From the NCBI GenBank assembly GCA_900100595.1, contig FMUA01000003.1, positions 74,441 through 138,440 on the forward strand: a stretch of DNA of 64,000 nt, in the 5' to 3' direction. The stretch comes from Ruminococcaceae bacterium P7 (lineage in GTDB: Bacteria > Bacillota > Clostridia > Oscillospirales > Acutalibacteraceae). Under the pieces are notes generated by a model, which was not told the origin of the DNA, did not search any database, and saw only the letters and a list, made by a program, of their open reading frames with translations. Each line of letters starts with the position of its first letter. Position 1 is the first letter of the stretch. Below are positions 17,101 through 25,548 of this stretch, piece after piece. The position numbers were made by a program, and so were the translations under genes.

Positions 17101-17574
17101 ACGCACGGCGCGGCCGAGATCGAGCGACTTGCCCTCCCACAGGGAGAGAACGGAATCCGCGAGCACGTCCTGCGGGACCGTGAGCTGACTCGCCGCGTCG
17201 ACGCAGGCGATCACAACGTCGCATTCCTCCTCCATGATTTTGAGCAGCACCTTGAGCCGCGCGTGCTCATACTCGCGCGAGGCGCTCTGAAAATCGAGAA
17301 AGCAGTAGTCCCTGACGGGATAGACGAAAGCGCGCAGTCCCATGCAGCAGAGGTCGTTGCACAGCGTCTGCGCTTCCTTTTCGTCCGCCGCGATACAGAG
17401 CGCGGGCGCACTCCTGCCGTTTTGCAGCGAAAATATCACGTTCGCCTTGCAGACCGCCGAGAGTCCCGAGACACACAGCGACCTGCCTGTTATTAAATTG
17501 CGTTTGAGGCTCTGAAACGGCGCGGTGCCGTTCATCGCCTCGGAAATAAAATTCATTGTCATAGTGTTTTCCAT
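14107..17574 (-). CDS. mfd: Transcription-repair coupling factor Mfd (1155 aa)
   Basis: ATP-dependent translocase that removes stalled RNA polymerase and recruits UvrA. In order: a UvrB-like N-terminal part, the RNA-polymerase-interacting domain (TAGDYVVHSVHGIGVFSGI), the helicase core with Walker A GDVGFGKTEVALRAAF, DEEQ box in IIDEEQRFGV, motif III LSATPIPRT and motif VI QLRGRVGRS, and the C-terminal TRCF domain. Length is normal. The start is unusual: a 161-bp MITE-like element ends 4 bp before the ATG, leaving no good ribosome-binding site, so initiation at Met5 or Met7 is possible. Confidence 0.97.
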   Translation of the reverse strand: MENTMTMNFISEAMNGTAPFQSLKRNLITGRSLCVSGLSAVCKANVIFSLQNGRSAPALCIAADEKEAQTLCNDLCCMGLRAFVYPVRDYCFLDFQSASREYEHARLKVLLKIMEEECDVVIACVDAASQLTVPQDVLADSVLSLWEGKSLDLGRAVRALTLLGYERFDAVEGCGQFSLRGGILDFFMPDAEYPVRAEFWGDEVADLNYFDIETQRRFQKAGKIRLTPSAEVIIEDRNALADKIVHKAGLLRGKGVAKAREKIYAEAELLRSGANLPNADKFIGQIYDSPECLFDYFSRDSLLFLSEFSSIRDRGKSMDFQTAELLKQGIADGYLCRGFDRFTLTYNECMERFASHGAVLLESFVHGSIELKLSEIITFNIRQLTPWTGSHKQLTEDLHGMLTKDSRGVILAGTEKAAKSLAENLRTDGFDAEYATTLERAAKGRLYVMTGALSAGFELTKEKFFLLTYGHNSYRPEKKRKRRKKDGQEIYSLSELTAGDYVVHSVHGIGVFSGIRKLDTHGVVKDYIKIDYAKGDALYVPVTQLDMVAKYIGPQENSRVKLSRLGSGDWQKAKAKVKTSVKDIAKELIALYSARMKAKGYAFSGDNEWQHDFEASFEYEETPDQLSCIREIKHDMERSSPMDRLLCGDVGFGKTEVALRAAFKCVADSKQCALLCPTTILAWQHYQTVTKRFDGYPIRVELLSRFRNAKQQKEILEKLARGEVDMVIGTHRLVQKDVKFRDLGLAIIDEEQRFGVAQKERFKELVKNVDVLTLSATPIPRTLNMAMSGLRDMSVIEEAPMNRQPVQTYVLEHDNAVIYEAIRREMRRGGQVFYLHNNVETISSCAARIQEAVPDAQIAIAHGKMKENELSEVWRAMLAQEVDILVCTTIIETGVDLPNANTLIIENADCMGLSQLHQLRGRVGRSARRAYAYFTFRRSKVLTEIQQKRLAAIREYTEFGSGFKIAMRDLELRGAGNIMGAQQHGHMESVGYDMYLKLLGEAVSEERGEPAGTKDLDCLIDISVDAHIPEYYVESLTLRLDVYRRIADIRTSEDAEDVKLELRDRFGEIPDAVLGLIEIALIRNRAHAMGVYEIRQNDNVLMLYVKELKSPAVADLLISLNGKATLNAGAKPFLAVKCPNGADSVEILKQVFRLK

Positions 17575-17578
17575 TTAT

Positions 17579-17739
17579 GGGAATCTCTAATAATTCAATG
17601 TCGTGCAGAAGCGCGGAAGATTTATGGCAGAATATTGTCAAAGCTCCGCAGGAATACTGACGTATTTCAAGGAGATTTGGCAAGATGATGCCGTGAAGAT
17701 TCCGTGCTTATGCGCGGTAAGGAATTTTTAGAGGTTCCC
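17579..17739. mobile_element. MITE-like non-autonomous element, 161 bp
   Basis: The ends form imperfect inverted repeats: GGGAATCTCTAATAATTC on the left and the complement of GGGAACCTCTAAAAATTCC on the right (about 16 of 18 positions agree). A TTAT direct repeat flanks both sides (17575-17578 and 17740-17743), consistent with target-site duplication. There is no coding capacity. Removing the element and one TTAT joins the DUF1624 stop codon directly to the mfd start codon (TAAATG). The mobilising transposase is not in the window. Confidence 0.8.
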
Positions 17740-18489
17740 TTATATATAACCGAATATCAAAAAGCAGATTCCCATCAGTACAGGCTGGTGCGCGAGATAG
17801 ATCAAAAGGCTGTGCCTGCCGCAGAAGCTGAGCGGACGCAAGCCCCTGCGAAAATATTCCTCCGCGCGATATCGGCGCACGATATGCCACAGATAGTAAC
17901 CGAGGAGAAACATAAAAACCCACGGGATAATCGGGAAATAGTCGGATGAGCGAAAGCCCTCGCCGGGAAAGCCGAGAAACGCGGCGTACTTGAACTGATA
18001 GAAAAAGTCGGGCACCTCGAACAGCTTGATATTAAAAAAGCCGATGTATCGCTCCGGCACACCGTAGAACACGGCAAAAAGCGCAAGCGACACGCCTGCC
18101 CCGGGAAACGGGTTGATTTTGTCGAGCAGCGGCTGACAGAACCGGGTAATGATCATCGAACAGCCGATCAGATTGAGCACGCCGAACCACACCGCCTGTT
18201 CGGGCATCGCCAAAGCGGTGACGGCGGTGATCAGCAGTCCGCAGGCGTTGACGATCAGTCCGCGTCGGCAGGCGTGACGGGAAAAATGGAGCGACACGCC
18301 CGAGAGCAGGATGAAGCTGACGCAGATGAACCGCTCCCAGATGATAACGCCCGTGTAGGTGAACCACCAACGGTCGACGCCGTAGACGACGAAAATATCA
18401 TAGCAGAAGTGAAAGAGCACCATATTGATCAGTGCAAAGCCGCGCAGGGTGTCGATCAGTCCGTAGCGTTTGGAAAAATCCTTTTTCAT
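17740..18489 (-). CDS. DUF1624 / heparan-alpha-glucosaminide N-acetyltransferase-like membrane protein (249 aa)
   Basis: Seven or so membrane segments and the opening RYGLIDTLRGFALINMVLFHFCYD with the family His mark this as a DUF1624-type transmembrane acetyltransferase. Such proteins are thought to move acetyl groups across the membrane to sugars; the acceptor here is unknown. It lies 2 bp after pth. Its stop codon lies in the target-site duplication of the MITE-like element, and the protein still ends at a natural-looking FGYI, so it is probably not truncated. Confidence 0.8.
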   Translation of the reverse strand: MKKDFSKRYGLIDTLRGFALINMVLFHFCYDIFVVYGVDRWWFTYTGVIIWERFICVSFILLSGVSLHFSRHACRRGLIVNACGLLITAVTALAMPEQAVWFGVLNLIGCSMIITRFCQPLLDKINPFPGAGVSLALFAVFYGVPERYIGFFNIKLFEVPDFFYQFKYAAFLGFPGEGFRSSDYFPIIPWVFMFLLGYYLWHIVRRYRAEEYFRRGLRPLSFCGRHSLLIYLAHQPVLMGICFLIFGYI

Positions 18490-18491
18490 AC

Positions 18492-19082
18492 TTAATTATA
18501 CAGATTCATCGCTCTGTCGATTTTGCCGTCCACCATCAGCGCGATCGCGTCGGCAGCATTGTCAAACATCTCCTCGAGCAGCTTGCCCTCGTCCTTGGAA
18601 AAGCGCGAGAGCACCCAGTCCGCTAAATCCCAGTCGGGATTCGGCTTCGCGCCGATGCCGATTTTGATGCGCGGGAAGGTGTCCTTTCCGCTGAGATAAA
18701 TGATGCTGCGCATGCCCTTCTGACCGCCGTCGCTGCCCTTCTGACGGATGCGCATTTTGCCCACGTCGAGCGAAATGTCGTCAAAAATCACGATGACGTT
18801 TTCGGGCGGCAGCTTATAAAAATTCATCGCCTCGACGACCGCCTGACCGCTGTTGTTCATGTAGGTGGTCGGCTTCATCAGCAGCGCGCGCTTGTTGTTG
18901 ATGCGGCACTCCCCGACAAAGCTCTTGAACTTGATTTTATTGACCTTGCAGCCCAGCTTATCGGCGAGGTGGTCGATCGCCATCCAGCCGCAGTTGTGCC
19001 GCGTGTTTTCGTATTTTTTGTCGGGGTTGCCGAGACCGACGATCAGGTACTCGACGCCGCCTGTATTTTTGAATCCGAGCAT
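18492..19082 (-). CDS. pth: Peptidyl-tRNA hydrolase (196 aa)
   Basis: Recycles tRNA from stalled peptidyl-tRNA in the cytoplasm. Family motifs are VGLGNPDKKYENTRHNCGW with the catalytic His, KPTTYMNNSGQAV and FDDISLDVGKMRIRQKGSDGGQKG. The start at MLGFKNTG is chosen because AGGAGAG lies four bases before it; an upstream Met has no such site. Position between prs and the DUF1624/mfd pair is the usual clostridial arrangement. Confidence 0.96.
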   Translation of the reverse strand: MLGFKNTGGVEYLIVGLGNPDKKYENTRHNCGWMAIDHLADKLGCKVNKIKFKSFVGECRINNKRALLMKPTTYMNNSGQAVVEAMNFYKLPPENVIVIFDDISLDVGKMRIRQKGSDGGQKGMRSIIYLSGKDTFPRIKIGIGAKPNPDWDLADWVLSRFSKDEGKLLEEMFDNAADAIALMVDGKIDRAMNLYN

Positions 19083-19182
19083 ATTCTCTCCTGTCAACGC
19101 AGACAAAGCGGACTTTTTGAAAAGTCCGCCTGTTTGTTTCTATGAATGATTATACAGCCTTTGTGCCGCGAAGCGTGTCAAA

Positions 19183-20142
19183 TCAGCTGAACGCTGCGGT
19201 AAAGGGCTTGTCGTTGTAGATTCTCGCGATAGCCTCCGCAAATACGGGAGCGGTGGGAAGAATAGTGAACTTGTCGATCATCTTTTCCTCGGGAACGGGT
19301 ACGGTATCGAGGAGGATGACCTCCTTGATCGCGCTGTTCTTGATTCTCTCGATCGCGGGACCGGAAAGAACCGCGTGAGTCGCGCATGCGTAAACCTCGG
19401 TAGCGCCGCCCTTTTCAACGATCGCGTTCGCCGCGTTGCAGAGGGTGCCCGCTGTATCGATCATGTCGTCGACGAGGATGACCTTCTTGCCTCTCGCGTC
19501 GCCGATGATGTTCATAACCTCGCAGACATTCGCCTTGGGTCTGCGCTTGTCGATGATGGCAAGACCCGTGCCGATCTTGGAAGCGAAGTTTCTGGAGCGG
19601 GTTACGGAGCCGAGGTCGGGTGAAACGACGATATAGTCGTCGAAGTTGCCGCCCATCTTCTCCTTCATATGGTTGGCGAGGAGACCCGCGCCGTGGAGGT
19701 GGTCAACAGGGATATTGAAGAAGCCCTGAATCTGGTTTGCGTGAAGGTCCATGGTCAGCACTCTGTCCGCACCGGCGGTGGTGATGATATCGGCGCAGAG
19801 CTTTGCGGAGATGGGATCTCTCGCCTTTGCCTTTCTGTCCTGTCTTGCATAGCCGAAATAAGGCATAACGGCGGTGATTCTAGCCGCTGAGGCGCGCTTC
19901 ATGGCGTCAATCATGATGAGCATTTCCATCAGGTTGTCGTTGACGGGGGTGCAGGTGGACTGAACGATGAAGCAGTCGCTGCCTCTTACCGATTCGTGAA
20001 GCGAAACCGCGATTTCGCCGTCGGAGAAGTGCGTGCAGTCGCTCTTGCCGAGCTGAAGTCCCAAACAGCCCGCGATTCCCTGCGCGACGTCAGCATTTGA
20101 ATTGCCTGCGAAGATTTTGATGTCTTTGCCGTGAAAATTCAT
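19183..20142 (-). CDS. prs: Ribose-phosphate pyrophosphokinase (319 aa)
   Basis: Makes PRPP from ribose 5-phosphate and ATP for nucleotide, histidine and tryptophan synthesis. Motifs: YFGYARQDRKAKARDPISAK (ATP loop), DLHANQIQGFF (metal and allosteric region), and the PRPP loop VILVDDMIDTAGT. Standard class I length. It lies between the glmU-like gene and pth, the conserved Firmicute order, with 58 and 100 bp spacers. Confidence 0.97.
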   Translation of the reverse strand: MNFHGKDIKIFAGNSNADVAQGIAGCLGLQLGKSDCTHFSDGEIAVSLHESVRGSDCFIVQSTCTPVNDNLMEMLIMIDAMKRASAARITAVMPYFGYARQDRKAKARDPISAKLCADIITTAGADRVLTMDLHANQIQGFFNIPVDHLHGAGLLANHMKEKMGGNFDDYIVVSPDLGSVTRSRNFASKIGTGLAIIDKRRPKANVCEVMNIIGDARGKKVILVDDMIDTAGTLCNAANAIVEKGGATEVYACATHAVLSGPAIERIKNSAIKEVILLDTVPVPEEKMIDKFTILPTAPVFAEAIARIYNDKPFTAAFS

Positions 20143-20200
20143 GGTATAACTCCTTTTTTCTGAATATCCTCTTTATCCTCACTGTATCCTGAGATACAAA

Positions 20201-20950
20201 TTAACAGCTGTAGCCTTTCTCTCTCGCGATCTGATTCAGCTCCTCGAGCTGAGCGGGATCGTTGGCTCCGAGCACCGCGTCGCTGCATTCGGCGGTGTAA
20301 GCGCCGACGGATTTTCCGTCGGAGAGCAGCAGTGCGACCGCGTCGGGCAGATAATATTCGCCCGCCTTGTTGTCGCTCTTGATTCTGCCGAGCACGCTGA
20401 GCAGCAGCGCGCAGTCGAACCAGTAGCCGCCGGAGTTGACCTCGTCGATCGCTCTTGTGGCGTCGTCGGCGTCCTTGTGCTCGACGATCGCCTTGAGTCC
20501 GCCGTTGTCGTCCCTGACGATCCTGCCGTAGCCCGTCGGATCGTCGACCTTGGCGGAGATAACGGTAGCGGCACAGCCCGTTTCGGTGTGCTGCGCAAGA
20601 GATTTGCGGATGGTATCGCCCGTCATGAAGGGCGCGTCGCCGTTGAGAATCACAACATTTCCGTCATGAGCGGCAAGAAAATCCTTCGCCATCATCACGG
20701 CGTGACCCGTGCCGAGACGCTCTGCCTGAAAGACGCTCTGAACGGGAAAATCGAGCGTGCCGAGAAATTCCTCGACGCATTCCTTTTTGAAGCCCTTGAC
20801 CACGCAGATATCATCGATGCCCGCGTTTTTCAGCGCGCTGATGACCCACAGCAGCATGGGCTTTCCGAGTACGGGAGAGAGCGTTTTGGGCTTGTCGGAC
20901 TTCATCCGCTTGCCCTCGCCTCCCGCGAGAATAATGGCGCAGTTACTCAT
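20201..20950 (-). CDS. GlmU-like nucleotidyltransferase lacking the acetyltransferase half (249 aa)
   Basis: The N-terminal LAGGEGKRMKSDKPKTLSPV is the sugar-1-phosphate uridylyltransferase signature, and LGTGHAVMMA, LNGDAPFM and EYYLPDAV match the GlmU pyrophosphorylase domain that makes UDP-GlcNAc. Bifunctional GlmU is about 455 residues; this protein stops at residue 249, with no left-handed beta-helix encoded downstream. The frame ends cleanly at a stop before a 58-bp spacer, so it looks like a natural single-domain form. The acetyltransferase step must be encoded elsewhere. Position before prs supports the GlmU relation. Confidence 0.8.
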   Translation of the reverse strand: MSNCAIILAGGEGKRMKSDKPKTLSPVLGKPMLLWVISALKNAGIDDICVVKGFKKECVEEFLGTLDFPVQSVFQAERLGTGHAVMMAKDFLAAHDGNVVILNGDAPFMTGDTIRKSLAQHTETGCAATVISAKVDDPTGYGRIVRDDNGGLKAIVEHKDADDATRAIDEVNSGGYWFDCALLLSVLGRIKSDNKAGEYYLPDAVALLLSDGKSVGAYTAECSDAVLGANDPAQLEELNQIAREKGYSC

Positions 20951-21198
20951 ACGCTACCTACCTTAATTTTAGTCGTTACAAAGGATGAACAAAAGAGAAA
21001 TCATGCACATGATTCCCGTTTTGTCACGCTTTGATATACACTAATATTATCGCATAAAATCTGAAATTTCAAGTAAAATCGGCAAAAATTCGCGCCTTTG
21101 GGGCAATTTAAACGATTTATACAATATTAATAAAATTTAGGGTTGTTTTTTAGAAGAAAAATTTTCAAAAAGTTATAGCTATTTTTCCCGAAATTTGG

Positions 21199-21204
21199 TA
21201 TAAT
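21199..21204 (+). promoter_or_regulatory. Extended -10 promoter element of ppdK
   Basis: TGGTATAAT is an extended -10 box with no good -35 at the usual distance. The rest of the 338-bp gene-free interval between the glmU-like gene and ppdK is AT-rich leader; I see no known riboswitch in it. Confidence 0.6.
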
Positions 21205-21288
21205 ACACTGTAGGCATATGTGTTGGCAGGAATGCCTTTGGGCACTTTTGCCACAGCCATATCATTTTACATTAGGAGGAGATTTCCA

Positions 21289-23916
21289 ATGGCAAAAAAA
21301 TGGGTATACCTTTTTTCAGAGGGTAACGCAAACATGCGCGAGCTTCTCGGCGGTAAGGGTGCGAACCTCGCTGAGATGACAGGCATGGGTCTTCCTGTTC
21401 CGCAGGGCTTCACCATCACAACCGAGGCCTGCACACAGTACTATGAGGACGGCAGAAAAATCAACGACGAAATTCAGGGTCAGATTAACGAGTACATCGG
21501 CAAGATGGAAGAGATCACCGGCAAGAAGTTCGGCGACAAGGAGAATCCGCTTCTCGTTTCCGTTCGTTCGGGCGCAAGAGCTTCCATGCCCGGTATGATG
21601 GATACAATTCTTAACCTCGGTCTTAACGAGACTGTTGTCAACACCATCGCTGAGATGAGCGGCAACCCCCGTTGGGCTTGGGACTGCTACAGAAGATTCA
21701 TTCAGATGTATTCCGACGTAGTTATGGAAGTCGGCAAGAAGTACTTTGAAGAGCTCATCGACGAGATGAAGGAGAAGAAGGGCGTAAAGCAGGACGTTGA
21801 CCTGACTGCTGACGACCTCAAGGATCTCGCTTATCAGTTCAAGGCTGAGTACAAAGAGAAGATCGGCAGCGACTTCCCCGACGATCCCAAGGAGCAGCTC
21901 ATGGGCGCTGTTATGGCCGTATTCCGTTCATGGGACAACCCCAGAGCGAACGTATACCGCCGCGACAACGATATCCCCTATTCCTGGGGTACTGCCGTAA
22001 ACGTACAGTCCATGGCGTTCGGCAACATGGGTGACGACTGCGGTACCGGCGTTGCCTTCACAAGAGATCCCGCTACCGGCGAGAAGAAGCTGATGGGTGA
22101 GTTCCTGACCAACGCACAGGGCGAGGACGTTGTTGCAGGCGTTCGTACTCCCATGCCCATCGCTCAGATGGCTGAGAAGTTCCCCGAGGCGTTCGAGCAG
22201 TTCCAGCAGGTATGCGCGACACTCGAGAATCACTACAGAGATATGCAGGACATGGAGTTCACCGTTGAGCACGGCAAGCTCTACATGCTCCAGACCAGAA
22301 ACGGCAAGAGAACCGCTCAGGCTGCTCTCAAGATCGCCTGCGACCTCGTTGACGAGGGTATGAGAACAGAGGAAGAGGCTGTGGCGATGATCGATCCCAG
22401 AAACCTCGACACCCTGCTCCATCCCCAGTTCGACCAGGCTGCTCTCAAGGCTGCTACTCCCATGGGCAAGGGTCTCGGCGCTTCCCCCGGTGCTGCCTGC
22501 GGCAAGGTCGTCTTCACCGCTGAGGACGCTGAAGCTTGGAACGCAAGAGGCGAGAAGGTTGTTCTCGTTCGTCTTGAGACCTCTCCCGAGGATATCACCG
22601 GTATGAAGGCTTCCCAGGGCATCCTGACCGTTCGCGGCGGTATGACCTCTCACGCAGCGGTTGTTGCACGTGGTATGGGTACCTGCTGTGTATCCGGCTG
22701 CGGCGACATCACCATGGATGAAGCAAACAAGAAGTTTACTCTCGCAGGCAAAGAGTTCCACGAGGGCGACTATATTTCCATCGACGGCTCCACCGGTAAC
22801 ATCTACGACGGCGCTATCGCTACCAAGGACGCTGAGATCGCAGGCGAGTTCGGCAGAATCATGGCTTGGGCTGACAAGTTCAGAACCCTCAAGGTCCGCA
22901 CCAACGCCGACACACCCGCCGACGCGAAGAAGGCTAGAGAGCTTGGCGCTGAGGGTATCGGTCTCTGCCGTACCGAGCACATGTTCTTTGAAGAGGACAG
23001 AATCGCCGCGTTCCGCGAGATGATCTGCTCCGACACCGTTGAAGAGAGAGAAGCTGCTCTCGACAAGATCCTTCCCTACCAGCAGGGCGACTTCAAGGCT
23101 CTCTACGAAGCTCTCGAGGGCTGCCCCGTAACCATCCGTTTCCTGGATCCCCCGCTCCACGAGTTCGTTCCCACAGAGCCCGAGGATATCAAGAAGCTGG
23201 CTGACGCGCAGGGCAAGTCCGTTGAGGACATCGAGGCTCTCATCCAGTCTCTCCACGAGTTCAACCCCATGATGGGTCACCGCGGCTGCCGTCTGGCTGT
23301 CACCTATCCCGAGATCGCAAAGATGCAGACCAAGGCTGTTATCCGCGCTGCTATCGAGGTTCAGAAGGAGCACGCTGACTGGAACGTCAAGCCCGAAATC
23401 ATGATTCCTCTCGTATGCGAGATCAAGGAGCTCAAGTACGTGAAGAAGGTTGTTGTTGAGACCGCTGACGCTGAAATCGCTGCTGCGGGCGTAGAGCTCG
23501 AGTACGAGGTCGGCACCATGATCGAGATCCCCAGAGCTGCTCTCACCGCTGACGAGATCGCTACCGAGGCTGACTTCTTCTGCTTCGGCACCAACGACCT
23601 CACCCAGATGACCTTCGGCTTCTCCAGAGACGACGCAGGCAAGTTCCTCAACGCTTACTATGACACCAAGATCTTCGAGAACGATCCCTTCGCGAAGCTC
23701 GATCAGACTGGCGTCGGCAAGCTCATGGAAATGGCGATCAAGCTCGGCAAGCCCGTTAATCCCAAGCTCCACGTTGGTATCTGCGGCGAGCACGGCGGCG
23801 ATCCCTCCTCTGTAGAGTTCTGCCACAAGATCGGTCTTGACTATGTATCCTGCTCACCCTTCCGTGTGCCCATCGCAAGACTGGCTGCTGCTCAGGCTGC
23901 TGTTAACAACAAGTAA
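21289..23916 (+). CDS. ppdK: Pyruvate, phosphate dikinase (875 aa)
   Basis: Interconverts pyruvate, ATP and phosphate with PEP, AMP and pyrophosphate, acting glycolytically or gluconeogenically in anaerobes. Domains in order: nucleotide-binding (RSGARASMPGMMDTILNLG), phosphohistidine domain with His455 in GGMTSHAAVVARG, and the PEP/pyruvate barrel with Cys832 in GICGEHGGDP. The start is set by AGGAGGAG upstream. Codon use is strongly biased to a few preferred codons (GTT, GCT, AAG), more than in neighbours, consistent with high expression. Confidence 0.98.
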   Translation: MAKKWVYLFSEGNANMRELLGGKGANLAEMTGMGLPVPQGFTITTEACTQYYEDGRKINDEIQGQINEYIGKMEEITGKKFGDKENPLLVSVRSGARASMPGMMDTILNLGLNETVVNTIAEMSGNPRWAWDCYRRFIQMYSDVVMEVGKKYFEELIDEMKEKKGVKQDVDLTADDLKDLAYQFKAEYKEKIGSDFPDDPKEQLMGAVMAVFRSWDNPRANVYRRDNDIPYSWGTAVNVQSMAFGNMGDDCGTGVAFTRDPATGEKKLMGEFLTNAQGEDVVAGVRTPMPIAQMAEKFPEAFEQFQQVCATLENHYRDMQDMEFTVEHGKLYMLQTRNGKRTAQAALKIACDLVDEGMRTEEEAVAMIDPRNLDTLLHPQFDQAALKAATPMGKGLGASPGAACGKVVFTAEDAEAWNARGEKVVLVRLETSPEDITGMKASQGILTVRGGMTSHAAVVARGMGTCCVSGCGDITMDEANKKFTLAGKEFHEGDYISIDGSTGNIYDGAIATKDAEIAGEFGRIMAWADKFRTLKVRTNADTPADAKKARELGAEGIGLCRTEHMFFEEDRIAAFREMICSDTVEEREAALDKILPYQQGDFKALYEALEGCPVTIRFLDPPLHEFVPTEPEDIKKLADAQGKSVEDIEALIQSLHEFNPMMGHRGCRLAVTYPEIAKMQTKAVIRAAIEVQKEHADWNVKPEIMIPLVCEIKELKYVKKVVVETADAEIAAAGVELEYEVGTMIEIPRAALTADEIATEADFFCFGTNDLTQMTFGFSRDDAGKFLNAYYDTKIFENDPFAKLDQTGVGKLMEMAIKLGKPVNPKLHVGICGEHGGDPSSVEFCHKIGLDYVSCSPFRVPIARLAAAQAAVNNK

Positions 23917-23974
23917 TTTGGCTTTTTGTTCCGCGCAAGCGTTACGATAAAGGTATACCAAACAAAAACAAACG

Positions 23975-24002
23975 CTCCGCTTACCCTTTTGGGTAAGCGG
24001 AG
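23975..24002. terminator. Bidirectional intrinsic terminator shared by ppdK and the phage-like operon
   Basis: A 12-bp perfect stem (CTCCGCTTACCC / GGGTAAGCGGAG) with a TTTT loop and T7 on the plus strand. On the minus strand the stem is followed by GTTTGTTTTTG, so it can end the phage-like operon as well. Confidence 0.88.
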
Positions 24003-24019
24003 TTTTTTTGTCTGTTTTT

Positions 24020-24487
24020 TTACTGAATCGTCACATTGAAGGTCACGGGAGCAAAGGCCTTCACCTGCTTGGTCAGTGCCGCAAGCTGCCAGTCGCTGAC
24101 GGTTTCGTACAGCATAACCGTCAGCGTGGAAAAGCGCGGACGGCATTCGATCACATAATGCGTAATGCCGAGATGATGAATGATCTGTTCCAGAGCCGCC
24201 TCGTCGTTGCCGCCGTAGCAGCTCTGCTCGCTTTCCATCAGAAGCGCGCGCCGTTCGGCAACGGTCAGATCATCGCGCACCTTGCCCGCGAAGCGCTCAC
24301 GCTCGCTCAGCCCGTAGCTCTCGGCAGTGGCGATAAACGCCTCGCGGTAGAGCGTGTCTATCTCACCATAGAGCCTGTCCAGCTCGGCGGCATACGCCTT
24401 CAGCTCGCAGTCGACCGCTTCTCCCTCGGAAAACGCGTAAAGACCGAGCGGCAGCAGCTTCGTTTTCATGGACTGATAGGCGGTCAT
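24020..24487 (-). CDS. Phage tail protein I / YmfQ (XkdU)-like (155 aa)
   Basis: Matches the DUF2313/YmfQ pattern of proteins that follow baseplate protein J in PBSX- and Mu-like phages: an N-terminal ELKAYAAELDRLYGEIDTLYREAFIATAESYGLSERER stretch (quoted in parts: LYGEIDTLY, AESYGLSERE) and a short beta domain. It would link the baseplate wedge to fibres. The start overlaps the stop of the J gene (ATGA) and follows AGGGGTG. It is the last gene of the operon; no fibre gene follows, only the terminator. Confidence 0.75.
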   Translation of the reverse strand: MTAYQSMKTKLLPLGLYAFSEGEAVDCELKAYAAELDRLYGEIDTLYREAFIATAESYGLSERERFAGKVRDDLTVAERRALLMESEQSCYGGNDEAALEQIIHHLGITHYVIECRPRFSTLTVMLYETVSDWQLAALTKQVKAFAPVTFNVTIQ

Positions 24488-25548
24488 CGGCTCACCCCTA
24501 TCGTCACATCTCCCACGCGCAGGCACATCGCGCCTGAAAGCGTCAGATCGGTCATTGACTGATCGAGCGCGTAGGTTTCAATGCAGTCGGTATCAAGCAG
24601 ATACGAGCCGAGCTTTGAGAGATAGAATTTTCCTCCCATCGGCACATCATAAACGTAGTCGGCAAAGGCGTTTTCAATACGCCACTGCACCTCTTCGTCG
24701 GTAAATCCCGTTTTCGGCGTGACCGTCACGGTCAAATCCACATCGCGCATCACCGCCTGAGCGGCTGTGACGACCGCTCCGACGCACTGGTGCTCGTTGA
24801 GCAGCGCCGTCACCTGACTGACGACATCCGCGGGAGCCTCGCTGCGCGTGCCGCTGACATAGACGGTAGCGGTGCCGCTGCCGTTGGAGCGTTCCACGAC
24901 GCCCGCCTTCTCAACGCCGTCGACCGAGAGCGCGAGCCGCTTGTAGTAGGCGGCGTTCATGCCGTTCGGCGCGGATACAAAGCTGTCGAGGATCCGCTGA
25001 CGCAGGTTGTTGTCGCTCTCCCTGTCGCTGCCGCCGCGGAAAGCGCTCGGGTTGGTGACCTCGCTGATGACAGCGGGAACGCTGACGGGAACCGTCGCGA
25101 CGCCGAAAGCGATATTGCCGCGGTAGCCCGCCTCCTCCGCTTCGGCAGGAATGGAAGCGGAAAGCGTCGCCTGCGGGATTTCTCCGTCTACGGTTGTAAC
25201 AAACCGCAGCGGCACCTCGGTATCGGTCGCGACGACCGTTCCAGCAGGAATTGCGACGGCATAATTCTTGGCTTCCGCCAAACGGAAGGTCAGACTTCCC
25301 TGTGACTTGCGCGCGGGCTTGCGCTCCAGACCGCGCTGCTGCGCGAGATAGTCAAGACTCTCGCCTGTCGCGGTGGCGGCAAAAAACTGCCGTTTTGTCC
25401 ATTCAAGGCTCGACTGCATGTTGTAAATCTCACCCGCGAGCGTGCGCAGACGGATAGCGATATCGCTCGCCTCGTCAATACTGTCGCCGCGCTGCGTTTC
25501 GTAGGTCTGTTTCATTCTGCTGTATATTTCTTCATATGTATCGCTCAA
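24484..25548 (-). CDS. Baseplate protein J-like (XkdT family, 354 aa)
   Basis: Baseplate wedge protein. Family features: the N-terminal SDIAIRLRTLAGEIYNMQSS-like helix, the segment YLAQQRGLERKPARKS near residue 70, the beta domain with GTVVATDTEVPLRFVT, and RGGSDRESDNNLRQRILDSF followed by GMNAAYYKRLALSVDGV, which is the hallmark of Baseplate_J. The start codon is TTG overlapping the upstream TGA, preceded by GAGGAGG. Full family length, no damage. Confidence 0.9.
   Translation of the reverse strand: MSDTYEEIYSRMKQTYETQRGDSIDEASDIAIRLRTLAGEIYNMQSSLEWTKRQFFAATATGESLDYLAQQRGLERKPARKSQGSLTFRLAEAKNYAVAIPAGTVVATDTEVPLRFVTTVDGEIPQATLSASIPAEAEEAGYRGNIAFGVATVPVSVPAVISEVTNPSAFRGGSDRESDNNLRQRILDSFVSAPNGMNAAYYKRLALSVDGVEKAGVVERSNGSGTATVYVSGTRSEAPADVVSQVTALLNEHQCVGAVVTAAQAVMRDVDLTVTVTPKTGFTDEEVQWRIENAFADYVYDVPMGGKFYLSKLGSYLLDTDCIETYALDQSMTDLTLSGAMCLRVGDVTIGVSR

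Noticed and set aside
21928-23826. 632-codon open frame on the minus strand opposite ppdK
   Set aside because: Arises from the extreme codon bias of ppdK, which leaves few antisense stops. The composition (Leu, Glu, Ser, Val, Asp) is that of an antisense artefact.
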